NCBI RefSeq assembly: GCF_024693525.1 | Contig: NZ_JAILKR010000099.1 | Span: 1-18,068, forward strand | Direction of reading: 5' to 3' | Source of the DNA: Selenomonas sp. | GTDB lineage: Bacteria; Bacillota_C; Negativicutes; Selenomonadales; Selenomonadaceae | Length of the DNA stretch: 18,068 nucleotides | In this document: piece after piece, positions 1 to 7,834 of the stretch | How positions within the stretch are numbered: position 1 is the first letter of the stretch | Layout: the number at the start of each line of letters is the position of its first letter | Translations under genes and position numbers: made by a program | The notes under the pieces: generated by a model | What the model was told of the DNA's origin: nothing | What the model saw: the letters and a program-made list of their open reading frames with translations, nothing else | Database searches by the model: none

Positions 1-1
1 A

Positions 2-115
2 TCGGCGGCAGGCGAGGAGCAGAGTGCTTCCATGCACGAGATTTCCGATGCAGCCCGCAGTCTGGCCCAGCTGGCTGGCGATTTGCAGGCCGAGATGGAG
101 AAGTTTAGATTATAA
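2..115 (+). CDS. Methyl-accepting chemotaxis protein, C-terminal end (partial)
   Basis: The window opens inside a gene whose last 37 residues read in frame from base 2 to a TAA at 113-115. The translated tail contains EEQSASMHEISDAARSLAQL, the typical last helix of an MCP cytoplasmic signalling domain: heptad-spaced small and hydrophobic residues with an SxxEIxxAxxxLA pattern. Such proteins sense ligands and control CheA kinase activity at the cell pole. Only the distal end of the signalling helix is visible, so the sensor domain, membrane segments and ligand cannot be judged. A terminator follows 15 bases later, so this is the last gene of its transcript and is unlikely to be cotranscribed with the PTS gene. 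Confidence 0.75.
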   Translation, partial: SAAGEEQSASMHEISDAARSLAQLAGDLQAEMEKFRL

Positions 116-130
116 TCCTTAAAACGAAAG

Positions 131-172
131 CAGCGCAGTCCTGAGGATACCCTCGGAGCTGCGCTGTTTTTT
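131..172 (+). terminator. Rho-independent terminator of the chemotaxis gene
   Basis: CAGCGCAG (131-138) pairs perfectly with CTGCGCTG (159-166). The inner pairings are TCC/GGA (139-141 with 155-157) and GAGG/CCTC (143-146 with 151-154), and six T residues follow. It lies just after the chemotaxis stop codon. Confidence 0.9.
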
Positions 173-326
173 GTCGTTTTGTCAAAAGAGGAAAACAACT
201 GTCTTTGGAAATCTGGTATCGGTCACGCAAATGGTTGGCTGATTCATAAAAAAATGCGAAAAGAACAATGATTTTGTAACAGCGTTCCAATTTTAGCTTC
301 GAAAGTCTTTTTTTGCGGTACGTGCC
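173..326 (+). other. Intergenic stretch upstream of the PTS promoter, no gene seen
   Basis: Together with the promoter and leader below, the gap between the chemotaxis terminator and the PTS start is about 300 bases. This AT-rich part holds no convincing reading frame on either strand. The only local symmetry I see is an imperfect palindrome, TGTAAC-AGC-GTTCCA at 275-289, roughly 40 bases upstream of the -35 box. It could be an operator, but it does not fit a catabolite-response element well. Confidence 0.4.
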
Positions 327-356
327 TTGATGTATTTTATGCGGCTATGTTATAAT
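327..356 (+). promoter_or_regulatory. Promoter of the EIICBA PTS gene
   Basis: TTGATG at 327-332 and TATAAT at 351-356 are separated by 18 bases. A TG at 348-349 makes an extended -10 element. Transcription would begin near 363, giving a leader of about 105 nt. Confidence 0.7.
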
Positions 357-383
357 AACTGCGGTAAATATTTTAAGGTGTGT

Positions 384-444
384 CCGGTAATAAGCATTTA
401 TCTGCTATGGTACTCGGGTTAAATAGCAGGTAAATGCTTTTTTT
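384..444 (+). promoter_or_regulatory. Leader hairpin of terminator type before the EIICBA PTS gene
   Basis: Bases 392-408 pair with 423-439 over 17 bp with one G-U wobble, closed by a 14-nt loop and ended by an unbroken T run (438-444). This is a strong rho-independent terminator shape placed between the promoter and the ribosome binding site, so it should act as an attenuator. A competing stem is possible between CCGGTA (384-389) and TACtCGG (411-417, one bulged T); it would enclose the left arm of the terminator. PTS genes of the glucose family are often controlled by BglG/GlcT-type antiterminators binding such leaders. I see no clear match to the known antiterminator target and no antiterminator gene in the window, so the regulator is unknown. 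Confidence 0.7.
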
Positions 445-468
445 ATTGGACGAGAGAGGATGTGTCTA

Positions 469-2595
469 ATGAAAGACGAAATTTTCAGCGTGCTGCAGCG
501 CGTTGGCCGCAGTTTCATGCTGCCAGTTGCAGTTCTGCCGATTGCAGGTCTCTTGTTAGGCCTTGGTGCGTCGTTTACGAATCCGACGACCATCAAGACC
601 TATGGACTGGAAGCCATCTTTGGGGATGGAACCGTGCTCCATTCCCTGCTGACGGTTATGAGCGCTGCCGGCGGTACGATTTTTGGCAACTTGCCAATCA
701 TCTTTGCCGTTGGTGTAGCCATTGGTATGGCAAAGGCCGAGAAAGAAGTTGCGGCACTGGCTGCGATGATTGCTTTCTTTGTCATGCATGTTTCCTGTAA
801 TGCCATGCTCCAGCTGACGGGAAAAATCCTGGCTGATGGCTCGATTGCCCCGGGCGTGCTCGAGGGTACGATTGCCTCGAGCTGCGGCATCATGTCGCTG
901 CAGATGGGCGTTTTTGGCGGTATCATCGTTGGTATCGGCGTTTCTATCCTGCACAATCGCTATCATAAAATTGTTCTTCCGGATGCGCTGTCCTTCTTCG
1001 GTGGCTCGCGTTTCATTCCGATTATTTCGACGGTGGTCTTCCTGTTCGTTGGTATTGCGATGACGTTTGTTTGGCCGGTGGTCCAGGACCTCATCTTTGG
1101 TCTGGGCAATGTCGTTACGGGCACGGGCTACATCGGTACGTTGATTTTCGGTATCGTGAAACGTGCCCTGATCCCGTTCGGCCTGCACCATGTATTCTAT
1201 CTGCCGTTCTGGCAGACGGGCGTCGGCGGCAGCATGATGATCGATGGCCAGCTTGTACAGGGCGGCCAGAACATCTTCTTTGCCCAGCTCGCTTCGCCGA
1301 ATGTTGCACATTTCAGTGCTGACGCTACGCGTTATTTCTCGGGTGAGTTCATCTTCATGATCTTCGGTCTGCCGGGTGCTGCACTTGCTATGTATCGCTG
1401 CGCTCGTCCGGAGAAGAAAAAGGTCGCAGGCGGCCTGCTGCTTTCCGCAGCGCTTACCTCGATGCTCACGGGTATCACGGAGCCAATCGAGTTCTCGTTC
1501 CTGTTCGTTGCACCGATGCTCTTCGGTGTTCAGGTTATCCTGGCTGGCGCCGCTTATATGATTGCGCACATGCTCAATATCGCTGTCGGCCTCACGTTCT
1601 CGGGTGGTCTTTTGGACCTCTTTATCTTCGGTATCCTGCAGGGCAATGATAAGACGAGCTGGATGCTCATCATCCCGGTTGGTATCGTTTATTTCTTCCT
1701 GTATTATTTCGCGTTCTCGTTCCTCATCAAGAAGTTCAACTTCAAGACGCCGGGACGCGAGGATGACGATGAAGAGACGAAGCTTTACACGAAAGCCGAT
1801 GTCAAGGCCCGCAAAGAGGGTGCTGCTGGTGCTGGCGATGAGCTCAGCCCGGTCATTGCACGCGCTTTGGGCAGCAAGCGCAATATCACGTCGGTTGACT
1901 GCTGTGCAACGCGTCTGCGCTGCTCGGTAGCAGATTCCGAGCTCGTTGACCAGAAACTCCTGAAGGCTACGGGGGCTTCGGGCGTTATCGTCAAAGGTAC
2001 GGGTGTCCAGGTCATCTATGGACCGAAAGTTGCCGTTATCAAATCGAACCTCGAAGAGTATCTGGCTACGGCTCCGGATGTTGAGCCGGAGGCTGATGCT
2101 CCAGCAGTGGAGGAGCAGGCAGAAACTACGGCTGAGGCTCCGGCAGCAGCTCATGGTGAGCATGAGTTCTATGCGCCGGTCGCTGGTACGGCTCATGCCA
2201 TTACGGAAGCTCCGGATGCTGCTTTTGCCGGCAAGATGATGGGCGATGGTTTCTTCATTGCTCCGGCTGATGGCAATGTCGTTGCTCCGTGCGATGCCGA
2301 GGTCATGTTCGTATTCGATACGAAGCACGCCATCGGCATGAAGGCAGCTGACGGTACGGAGTTCCTCATCCACTTCGGCGTTGACACCGTCAAACTCGGT
2401 GGCCAGGGCTTCGAGGTCTTCGTCGAGCAGGGCCAGCAGGTCAAGAAGGGCGACAAGCTCATGCAGGTCAACCTCGACTATGTCAAGGCTAACGCTCCGT
2501 CGGATGTCTGCCTCGTAATCTTCACGGGCGGTCAGGCTGTCCATGTAGAAAAATCCTATGGGGTCAAAGCTTTGGATGCAGTAGCTTCCTATTGA
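469..2595 (+). CDS. PTS glucose-family permease, EIICBA fusion
   Basis: This 708-residue membrane permease imports a hexose or amino sugar and phosphorylates it using phosphate from PEP via HPr. The EIIC membrane domain fills about residues 1-425, with the glucose-family signatures GLHH (238-241) and GITEPIEF (335-342). EIIB follows at about 455-545, with DCCATRLR giving Cys479 as the likely phosphocysteine. After an Ala/Glu/Pro-rich linker comes an EIIA-Glc domain (about 575-708) with LIHFGVDTV giving phospho-His635 and the partner His620, 15 residues before it as in E. coli IIA-Glc. The start at 469 is preferred over the ATG at 460 because AGAGAGG lies at a proper distance. GLHHVFYLPFW is closer to PtsG/GamP than to NagE, so glucose or glucosamine is more likely than GlcNAc; the substrate is not proved. 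All 14 arginine codons are CGC or CGT, suggesting high expression. Confidence 0.92.
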   Translation: MKDEIFSVLQRVGRSFMLPVAVLPIAGLLLGLGASFTNPTTIKTYGLEAIFGDGTVLHSLLTVMSAAGGTIFGNLPIIFAVGVAIGMAKAEKEVAALAAMIAFFVMHVSCNAMLQLTGKILADGSIAPGVLEGTIASSCGIMSLQMGVFGGIIVGIGVSILHNRYHKIVLPDALSFFGGSRFIPIISTVVFLFVGIAMTFVWPVVQDLIFGLGNVVTGTGYIGTLIFGIVKRALIPFGLHHVFYLPFWQTGVGGSMMIDGQLVQGGQNIFFAQLASPNVAHFSADATRYFSGEFIFMIFGLPGAALAMYRCARPEKKKVAGGLLLSAALTSMLTGITEPIEFSFLFVAPMLFGVQVILAGAAYMIAHMLNIAVGLTFSGGLLDLFIFGILQGNDKTSWMLIIPVGIVYFFLYYFAFSFLIKKFNFKTPGREDDDEETKLYTKADVKARKEGAAGAGDELSPVIARALGSKRNITSVDCCATRLRCSVADSELVDQKLLKATGASGVIVKGTGVQVIYGPKVAVIKSNLEEYLATAPDVEPEADAPAVEEQAETTAEAPAAAHGEHEFYAPVAGTAHAITEAPDAAFAGKMMGDGFFIAPADGNVVAPCDAEVMFVFDTKHAIGMKAADGTEFLIHFGVDTVKLGGQGFEVFVEQGQQVKKGDKLMQVNLDYVKANAPSDVCLVIFTGGQAVHVEKSYGVKALDAVASY

Positions 2596-2646
2596 TTGGA
2601 TTGCCATAATATTGTGCTGGTCGAGATAAAAGTGTAAAACGTGTTC

Positions 2647-2675
2647 TTGACAGCAGCTATGTTGTATGATATATT
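2647..2675 (+). promoter_or_regulatory. Promoter upstream of the eut operon
   Basis: A perfect -35 box TTGACA (2647-2652), a 17-base spacer and TATATT (2670-2675), with a TG one base upstream of the -10 (2667-2668). Transcription would begin near 2682, only about 17 nt before the hairpin described next. Confidence 0.8.
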
Positions 2676-2698
2676 TACTACATCATCAAGATAGCAAT

Positions 2699-2745
2699 GA
2701 CGCTTGATTGGAGGCTGGGCCCAGCCTCTGGTCAGGCGTCTTTTT
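2699..2745 (+). terminator. Very strong 20-bp terminator hairpin between the eut promoter and the first eut gene
   Basis: Bases 2699-2718 pair with 2721-2740 without a break (20 bp, four G-U wobbles), and TTTTT follows at 2741-2745. It lies more than 100 nt after the PTS stop codon and downstream of a good promoter, so it would also stop RNA started at 2682. ATCAAG (2685-2690) can pair with CTTGAT (2703-2708), which would compete with the left arm. It could therefore be an attenuator for the eut operon, the end of a roughly 60-nt small RNA, or simply the distal terminator of the PTS gene. Confidence 0.8.
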
Positions 2746-2780
2746 GTTTGATGATAAGAATGGAATACTTCAGGCAGAGG

Positions 2781-2833
2781 AGCCAGTCTGTTTTGCGGAT
2801 GTCCAAAGGCATCGGCAGAGCAGGCTGGCTTTT
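2781..2833 (+). promoter_or_regulatory. Second leader hairpin just before the ethanolamine permease
   Basis: Bases 2781-2790 pair with 2821-2830 over 10 bp (one G-U), followed by TTT. Inside it, GCGGATG (2795-2801) can pair with CATCGGC (2810-2816) with one mismatch. It ends 8 nt before the AGGAGG of the permease, so it could act as a weak terminator or a translational control element. I see no cobalamin-riboswitch box in this leader. Confidence 0.5.
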
Positions 2834-2853
2834 GTGCGATAGGAGGAATAAGT

Positions 2854-4245
2854 ATGAGCATGGAACATGGAAGCACAATAACGGTAACACAGGAGATGGC
2901 AGAGAAGCGTGAGGAAAATCTTACGCGGGTGTTAAAGCCGATTCATCTTTGGGCTTTAGCGGTAGGACTTGTCATTTCCGGCAATTATTTTGGCTGGAGC
3001 TATGGCTTCGCCGCTGGTGGTGTCATGGGCCTCGCACTGGCACTGATTCCGGTAACGATTTTTTATGTGACGTTTATTCTCTCGTATTCGGAGCTCGCGA
3101 CAGCCATTCCGCATGCAGGCGGCCCGTCGGCATACGCGCGCCGGGCAATGGGGAAATTCGGCGGTTATCTGAATGGTATCAGTTGCCTTATCGAGTTTGT
3201 CTTTGCTCCGCCGGCTATTGCGCTAGCTGTTGGTGGTTATGTACACGCGTTATTGCCAGCCATCGACCCGATGGTGGCAACCGTAGCCGCATTTTTCTTC
3301 TTTATCTTTTTGAATTATCTGGGCATGAAGACTTCGGCGACGTTTGAGCTTGCCGTGACGGTTATTGCCCTGCTGGGGCTCGTGATTTATTGGGGGCTTG
3401 CGGCACCGCATTTTGATATGGCCCGCGTTGCCACCACGCCGCTTTTGCCGCATGGCTTTGATGGCTTGATGGCCGCTGTACCGTTTGCCATCTGGTTCTA
3501 TTTGGCTATTGAAGGCGGTGCGATGAGTGCCGAGGAAATGGTCGATCCGCAGCATGATATTCCGAAAGGTTTTTTGAGTGGTATGGCAACGCTGTTGGTT
3601 ATGGCGATTCTGACGCTGTTTTTGACGGCAGGTGTAGCCGATGTGGATGCGGTGAGTGCGGTGGATTTCCCGCTGCCTCTGGCCCTTAGCGCCGCTTATG
3701 GGGAAGGAACGCTACCGGTACTGCTCATGAGTGGCATTGGTCTATTTGGCCTGGTGGCGTCCCTTCATGGCATCATCGTGGGCTATTCCCGTCAGACCTA
3801 CGCCATGGCGCGGACGGGGTATCTGCCGAAATTTCTCGCCCATCTTGACGAGAAACACCATACGCCGGTCTGGGCACTTATCCTGCCGGGCATTGTCTGC
3901 CTGTTTACGGCGCTTACGGGACTTACGGATTTGGTCATTACGATTGCCTGCTATGGTTCCGTGGTCATGTATCTTACCAGTCTGGTTTCCTTCTTTATCC
4001 TGCGTCGTAAGGAGCCGGCCCTGCATCGTCCCTTCAAGGTTCCAAGTCTTTTAATTCCCATCGTGAGCGCGTTTATGGCGGTGTTCTGTCTCGTGAGCCT
4101 TGTCATGGCGTCGAGTGAGGTCCTTCCCTATGTAGTGGGGATTTATGTAGTGGCTATTGCGTATTATTTCTTGTATGGCAACAAGCATATCCGTCCGTTT
4201 GATGAGGAGTTTGGTGTGCTCGATGCTCTCGATGAGGAAGCTTGA
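2854..4245 (+). CDS. eat: Ethanolamine permease (APC superfamily)
   Basis: This 463-residue multi-spanning transporter should bring ethanolamine across the cytoplasmic membrane for the lyase encoded downstream. The N-terminal cytosolic segment (about 30 residues) is followed by the characteristic first membrane stretch GLVISGNYFGWSYGFAAGG, which matches ethanolamine permeases of the APC family. About twelve hydrophobic segments follow, with FAIWFYLAIEGGAMSAEE mid-protein and a charged C-terminal tail. The start is set by AGGAGG at 2841-2846, 7 bases from the ATG. It is the first gene of the eut/cob operon and ends 2 bases before the eutA ATG. A general amino-acid permease role is possible from the family alone, but the signature and context make ethanolamine the best call. 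Confidence 0.9.
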   Translation: MSMEHGSTITVTQEMAEKREENLTRVLKPIHLWALAVGLVISGNYFGWSYGFAAGGVMGLALALIPVTIFYVTFILSYSELATAIPHAGGPSAYARRAMGKFGGYLNGISCLIEFVFAPPAIALAVGGYVHALLPAIDPMVATVAAFFFFIFLNYLGMKTSATFELAVTVIALLGLVIYWGLAAPHFDMARVATTPLLPHGFDGLMAAVPFAIWFYLAIEGGAMSAEEMVDPQHDIPKGFLSGMATLLVMAILTLFLTAGVADVDAVSAVDFPLPLALSAAYGEGTLPVLLMSGIGLFGLVASLHGIIVGYSRQTYAMARTGYLPKFLAHLDEKHHTPVWALILPGIVCLFTALTGLTDLVITIACYGSVVMYLTSLVSFFILRRKEPALHRPFKVPSLLIPIVSAFMAVFCLVSLVMASSEVLPYVVGIYVVAIAYYFLYGNKHIRPFDEEFGVLDALDEEA

Positions 4246-4247
4246 CG

Positions 4248-5648
4248 ATGGCGCAGGAAATTCTCAGTGCAGGCATCGATATCGGGACGACCACTTCCCA
4301 GGTGATTTTCAGCCGGTTGCGGTTAGAAGACAATTCCTATACGGCGGTACCCGATGTGAAAATCACCCAAAAGGAAGTTTTGTACAAAAGCCCGGTGTAT
4401 TTTACGCCCCTTTGTGATGATGGCAATATCGACGCCAAAGCCTTGGACCGGCTGCTGCTGGCTGAGTATGCCAGGGCCAAGGTCAAGCGGGAGGACGTTG
4501 CCACCGGGGCGGTTATCATAACGGGGGAGAGTTCGCGTAAGCAAAATGCTAGAGGGGCGGTGGAGCAATTATCCGCCGCCGCTGGCGATTTTGTCGTGGC
4601 GGCGGCTGGACCGGATTTGGAATCGGTGCTGGCAGGGTATGGCGCCGGTGCGGCCGATTACTCGGAAAAATATCCCGCCGCCGTGGCCAATTTCGATATC
4701 GGTGGTGGCACGACCAATGTGGCCGTCTTTTTGGGCGGGGAACTTCAGGACGTCTTTGCTTTGGATATTGGCGGGCGTTTGGTGCGGCTCAATCCGAACC
4801 ACTGCGTGACCTATCTTTCCCCGCGCATTGAGCCCTTAATCGCTTCGTTGGGGCTGTCGCTGCAGGTGGGGAGGAAAGCAGAACTTGGGGAGCTTATAAA
4901 ACTTGCCGAGGCCTTTGCCGATATTTGTCGGCGGGTTTGTCTGGATGAACCGCTTACCAAGGTGGAACAGAAACTATATATCGGTCATGGCAAACGGCTG
5001 GGAAAATTATCTGCAGTGATGTTTTCCGGCGGTGTGGCCGAATATATGAAGGACTCTCAGGTGGTGCGCTGGGGAGATGTGCTGCGGTATGGTGACATCG
5101 GCCCGCTGGTTGGCGCGGCCTTTTGGCGAGTATTTTCAGCGCAGACGGCTGTGCAACTGCTTAATTCCCGGGAACGCATCCGAGCCACTGTTATTGGTGC
5201 GGGAAGTTATGCCGTGCGGCTGAGCGGCAGTACCGTCATGATGGATGATGAGCTGGTACCGCTTACGAATGTTCCCGTTATTCGCTTGGAGCATCCGGAG
5301 CGGCCGAAGACGTTGATGCAGGAGTACCGCTTGAAGCGGGCCGTTTATCCGCCCCATCAGCAGGTTGCCATTGCGCTGGCAGGCCCGGCGGGCGGTTCCT
5401 ATGAAGAGTTAATAAAGCTTGCTGATGGGCTGTTGGCGGCAACGGCGGAGGCGAAACAAATCCTGCTCGTTGTCATGGAGCAGGACTTTGCCAAGGCGTT
5501 GGGGCTGTTGCTGAAGCATCGGGGCAGGGGACGGCAGGTCATCTGCCTTGACCGCATCCACGCCCAGCCCGGCGATTATATCGATATTGGCAAATCGGTT
5601 GCCGGCACAGTGCCGGTGGTAGTCAAGACGCTGATTTTTAAAAGTTGA
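4248..5648 (+). CDS. eutA: Ethanolamine ammonia-lyase reactivating factor EutA
   Basis: EutA is a chaperone-like ATPase that removes damaged cobalamin from the lyase EutBC so that fresh adenosylcobalamin can bind. The 466-residue protein shows the ASKHA nucleotide-binding fold: phosphate-1 loop GIDIGTTTSQ at 9-18, phosphate-2 loop NFDIGGGTTNVAVF from about 148, and the later FSGGVAEYM motif at about 259. I choose the ATG at 4248 rather than the in-frame TTG at 4242 because AGGAAG at 4235-4240 is well placed and the permease stop (4243-4245) just precedes it. Arginine codons are rich in CGG, unlike the upstream PTS gene. EutA accompanies microcompartment-type eut clusters in many Firmicutes, so its presence in this shell-less layout is notable. 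Confidence 0.92.
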   Translation: MAQEILSAGIDIGTTTSQVIFSRLRLEDNSYTAVPDVKITQKEVLYKSPVYFTPLCDDGNIDAKALDRLLLAEYARAKVKREDVATGAVIITGESSRKQNARGAVEQLSAAAGDFVVAAAGPDLESVLAGYGAGAADYSEKYPAAVANFDIGGGTTNVAVFLGGELQDVFALDIGGRLVRLNPNHCVTYLSPRIEPLIASLGLSLQVGRKAELGELIKLAEAFADICRRVCLDEPLTKVEQKLYIGHGKRLGKLSAVMFSGGVAEYMKDSQVVRWGDVLRYGDIGPLVGAAFWRVFSAQTAVQLLNSRERIRATVIGAGSYAVRLSGSTVMMDDELVPLTNVPVIRLEHPERPKTLMQEYRLKRAVYPPHQQVAIALAGPAGGSYEELIKLADGLLAATAEAKQILLVVMEQDFAKALGLLLKHRGRGRQVICLDRIHAQPGDYIDIGKSVAGTVPVVVKTLIFKS

Positions 5649-5663
5649 AAGTAGGCAATCGCA

Positions 5664-7061
5664 ATGAAACTAAAGACAAATCTTTTTGGTCAGACCTATG
5701 CCTTTCGGGATGTCAAAGAGGTGCTGGCCAAGGCAAATGAAGAAAAATCCGGTGATATGCTGGCTGGCATTGCGGCCAGCGGCAACGTGGAACGGGTGGC
5801 GGCGAAAGTAGTTTTGGCCGATATGACCCTAAAGGATTTGCGGGAAAATCCCGTGGTTTCCTACGAAGAAGATGACATCACCCGGGCCGACCAGGACGCT
5901 GTGTCCGATACGGTCTACCAGCAGATAAAAGGCTATACGGTGGGGGAGTTTCGGGAATTTTTGCTGCGGGAGTCGCCAGAAAAACTCCAGGCCATCCGGC
6001 CAGGGCTTACGGCGGAGATGGTGGCAGGGGTGACCAAGCTTATGTCCAATATGGATTTGGTATATGCGGCCCGGAAGCTGCCGGTGGAAGCTACTTGCAA
6101 TACGACCATTGGCCGGCCAGGGACACTGTCCTCGCGGCTGCAGCCCAACCATGCAACGGATAATCCCGCGGGCATCATAGCTTCGGTCATGGAGGGCATC
6201 AGCTATGGTGTGGGGGATGCGGTCATCGGCCTCAATCCGGCGGTGGATACCATCGACAGTGTTGCCAGCATTCTGCGGGAGTTTGATACCTTTACGCAGA
6301 AATGGCAGATTCCCACCCAGAACTGCGTGCTGGCTCATGTCACGACCCAGATGAAGGTGCTGGAAAAGAATCTAGCCCCCATGGATCTGATGTTCCAGAG
6401 TCTAGCTGGCTCCGAAACGGCCAGCCGGGCCTTTGGCATTGATGTGGCGCTAATGGATGAGGCTTATGCCATTATGCGGGAGAAGAAAAATTCTACGGGC
6501 GAAAACTTCATGTACTTTGAGACGGGGCAGGGATCGGAGCTTTCTTCCGATGGGCATCACGGCGCGGATCAGCTGGTGATGGAAGCCCGTTGTTATGCCT
6601 TTGCCAAGCGGTATCATCCCTTCCTGGTCAATACGGTGGTAGGCTTTATCGGGCCTGAGTACCTCTATGATGGCCGTCAGATGATACGGGCAGGCCTTGA
6701 GGACCATTTTATGGGCAAACTCACTGGCATTCCTATGGGCTGTGATGTCTGCTACACCAATCACATGCGGGCCGACCAGAACGATTTGGAAAATCTGGCG
6801 ATGATGCTGGCTATGGCGGACTGTAACTACATCATGGGCATTCCCGGCGGTGACGATGTGATGCTGATGTATCAGACGACGAGTTATCATGATGTGGCAT
6901 CCCTGCGGCGCTTGACGGGCAAAAAGCCCATCGCCGAATTTGCCCAGCGCATGCAGGAATTGGAGATTTTGGATGAAGCGGGGAACCTTACGGCAAAGGC
7001 CGGGGACCCGTCCCTGTTTTTTGCAGGGAATGAAACCCTGTCGGGAGGTATGGCGGTATGA
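5664..7061 (+). CDS. eutB: Ethanolamine ammonia-lyase large subunit
   Basis: This is the catalytic (alpha) subunit of the adenosylcobalamin-dependent lyase that converts ethanolamine to acetaldehyde and ammonia. The 465-residue protein has a length close to E. coli EutB (about 453) and aligns throughout from memory, including LQPN, GDAVIGLNP, YFETGQG, VNTVVGFIGPEYLY and GLEDHFMGKL. The substrate-contacting residues of the E. coli enzyme (Arg160, Gln162, Asn193, Glu287, Asp362) correspond here to Arg158, Gln160, Asn191, Glu286 and Asp361, so it should be active. The gene starts 15 bases after eutA with a modest ribosome binding site and overlaps eutC by ATGA, implying coupled translation of the two subunits. 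Confidence 0.97.
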   Translation: MKLKTNLFGQTYAFRDVKEVLAKANEEKSGDMLAGIAASGNVERVAAKVVLADMTLKDLRENPVVSYEEDDITRADQDAVSDTVYQQIKGYTVGEFREFLLRESPEKLQAIRPGLTAEMVAGVTKLMSNMDLVYAARKLPVEATCNTTIGRPGTLSSRLQPNHATDNPAGIIASVMEGISYGVGDAVIGLNPAVDTIDSVASILREFDTFTQKWQIPTQNCVLAHVTTQMKVLEKNLAPMDLMFQSLAGSETASRAFGIDVALMDEAYAIMREKKNSTGENFMYFETGQGSELSSDGHHGADQLVMEARCYAFAKRYHPFLVNTVVGFIGPEYLYDGRQMIRAGLEDHFMGKLTGIPMGCDVCYTNHMRADQNDLENLAMMLAMADCNYIMGIPGGDDVMLMYQTTSYHDVASLRRLTGKKPIAEFAQRMQELEILDEAGNLTAKAGDPSLFFAGNETLSGGMAV

Positions 7062-7834
7062 ATGAGACAGAGGAATTTGTAAGCGATATATCCTTGCCAG
7101 AAGTGAAGGAGCGGGTTTTAATCGAACATCCCCAGAGCCTGGCGATGATCAAGCGATTGAAGAAGACCACTAATGCCCGTCTGGGCGTTGGCCGAGCCGG
7201 GGACCGCTACAAGACGGAAACGCTGCTCAAGTTCCGGGCGGATCACGCGATTGCCCAGGATGCCGTCTGGACGGAAATCGATGAGACGCTTATCGATAAA
7301 ATGGGGTTCTATAAGGTACAGACCCTGGTGCAGAATAAGGAAGAATACGTGCGGCGGCCCGACCGGGGCCGGATATTTTCGGATGAGACCATGGAAGCCA
7401 TCAAGCGGGACTGCATTCATAATCCCGATGTACAGCTGGTGATTGCCGATGGCCTCAGTGGCTTTGCCATTAATGCGAACCTCAAGGATATCTATGCCAT
7501 TATGATGGATGGATTCAAAGAAAAGGGCTATCGCGTGGGAACGCCGATTTTTGTGCGCTACAGCCGCGTGGCTACCATGGACAAGATCAGTGAGGCCTTG
7601 GGGGCAACGGTTACGATTCAGCTGATTGGGGAGAGGCCGGGACTGGCCACGGGCGAAAGCATGAGCGTATATATGGCTTATAAAGCTAGCAGCAAAAAGC
7701 CCGAATCCCAGCGGACGGTGGTTTCGAACATCTACAAACAGGGTATCCCGCCATTAGAAGCCGGCGCTCAGGTAGTTCATCTGACAGAAGTTCTTATGCG
7801 GGAAAAGAAAAGCGGGGTGGAACTAAAGATATGA
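7058..7834 (+). CDS. eutC: Ethanolamine ammonia-lyase small subunit
   Basis: EutC is the beta subunit that, with EutB, forms the cobalamin-binding site of the lyase. The 258-residue protein contains VQLVIADGLSGFAINAN, GTPIFVRYSRV and IGERPGLATGESMSVYMAY, all typical of the family. It is shorter than the E. coli protein (295), the difference lying at the N terminus before the RLKKTTNARLGVGRAG segment that contacts the large subunit. GGGAGG at 7043-7048 supports the start. It overlaps both eutB and cobT by ATGA, so it sits in the middle of a translationally coupled string. Confidence 0.97.
   Translation: MNETEEFVSDISLPEVKERVLIEHPQSLAMIKRLKKTTNARLGVGRAGDRYKTETLLKFRADHAIAQDAVWTEIDETLIDKMGFYKVQTLVQNKEEYVRRPDRGRIFSDETMEAIKRDCIHNPDVQLVIADGLSGFAINANLKDIYAIMMDGFKEKGYRVGTPIFVRYSRVATMDKISEALGATVTIQLIGERPGLATGESMSVYMAYKASSKKPESQRTVVSNIYKQGIPPLEAGAQVVHLTEVLMREKKSGVELKI

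Noticed and set aside
275..289. Imperfect palindrome TGTAAC-AGC-GTTCCA as a catabolite-response element
   Set aside because: It is one base too long for the consensus and lacks a matching right half, so it is kept only as a remark on the intergenic region.
556..2607. Long open frame on the minus strand opposite the EIICBA gene
   Set aside because: It mirrors the strongly biased codons of the + strand gene, has low-complexity charged composition, no ribosome binding site and no recognisable domain.
2620..2652. TGTAAAACGTGTTC near the eut promoter as a catabolite-response element
   Set aside because: Spacing around the central CG does not fit the consensus and the right half lacks the terminal CA.
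2745..2853. Cobalamin riboswitch before the eut operon
   Set aside because: The region is too short and I see neither the B12 box nor the conserved core. GGCAGAGGAGCC only superficially resembles it.
2697..2912. Small leader peptide of about 71 codons overlapping the eut leader
   Set aside because: It has no ribosome binding site at its start, runs through the terminator hairpin and overlaps the permease start out of frame.
4242..4250. TTG at 4242 as the eutA start
   Set aside because: It would overlap the permease stop and adds only two residues; the ATG at 4248 has better spacing from AGGAAG.
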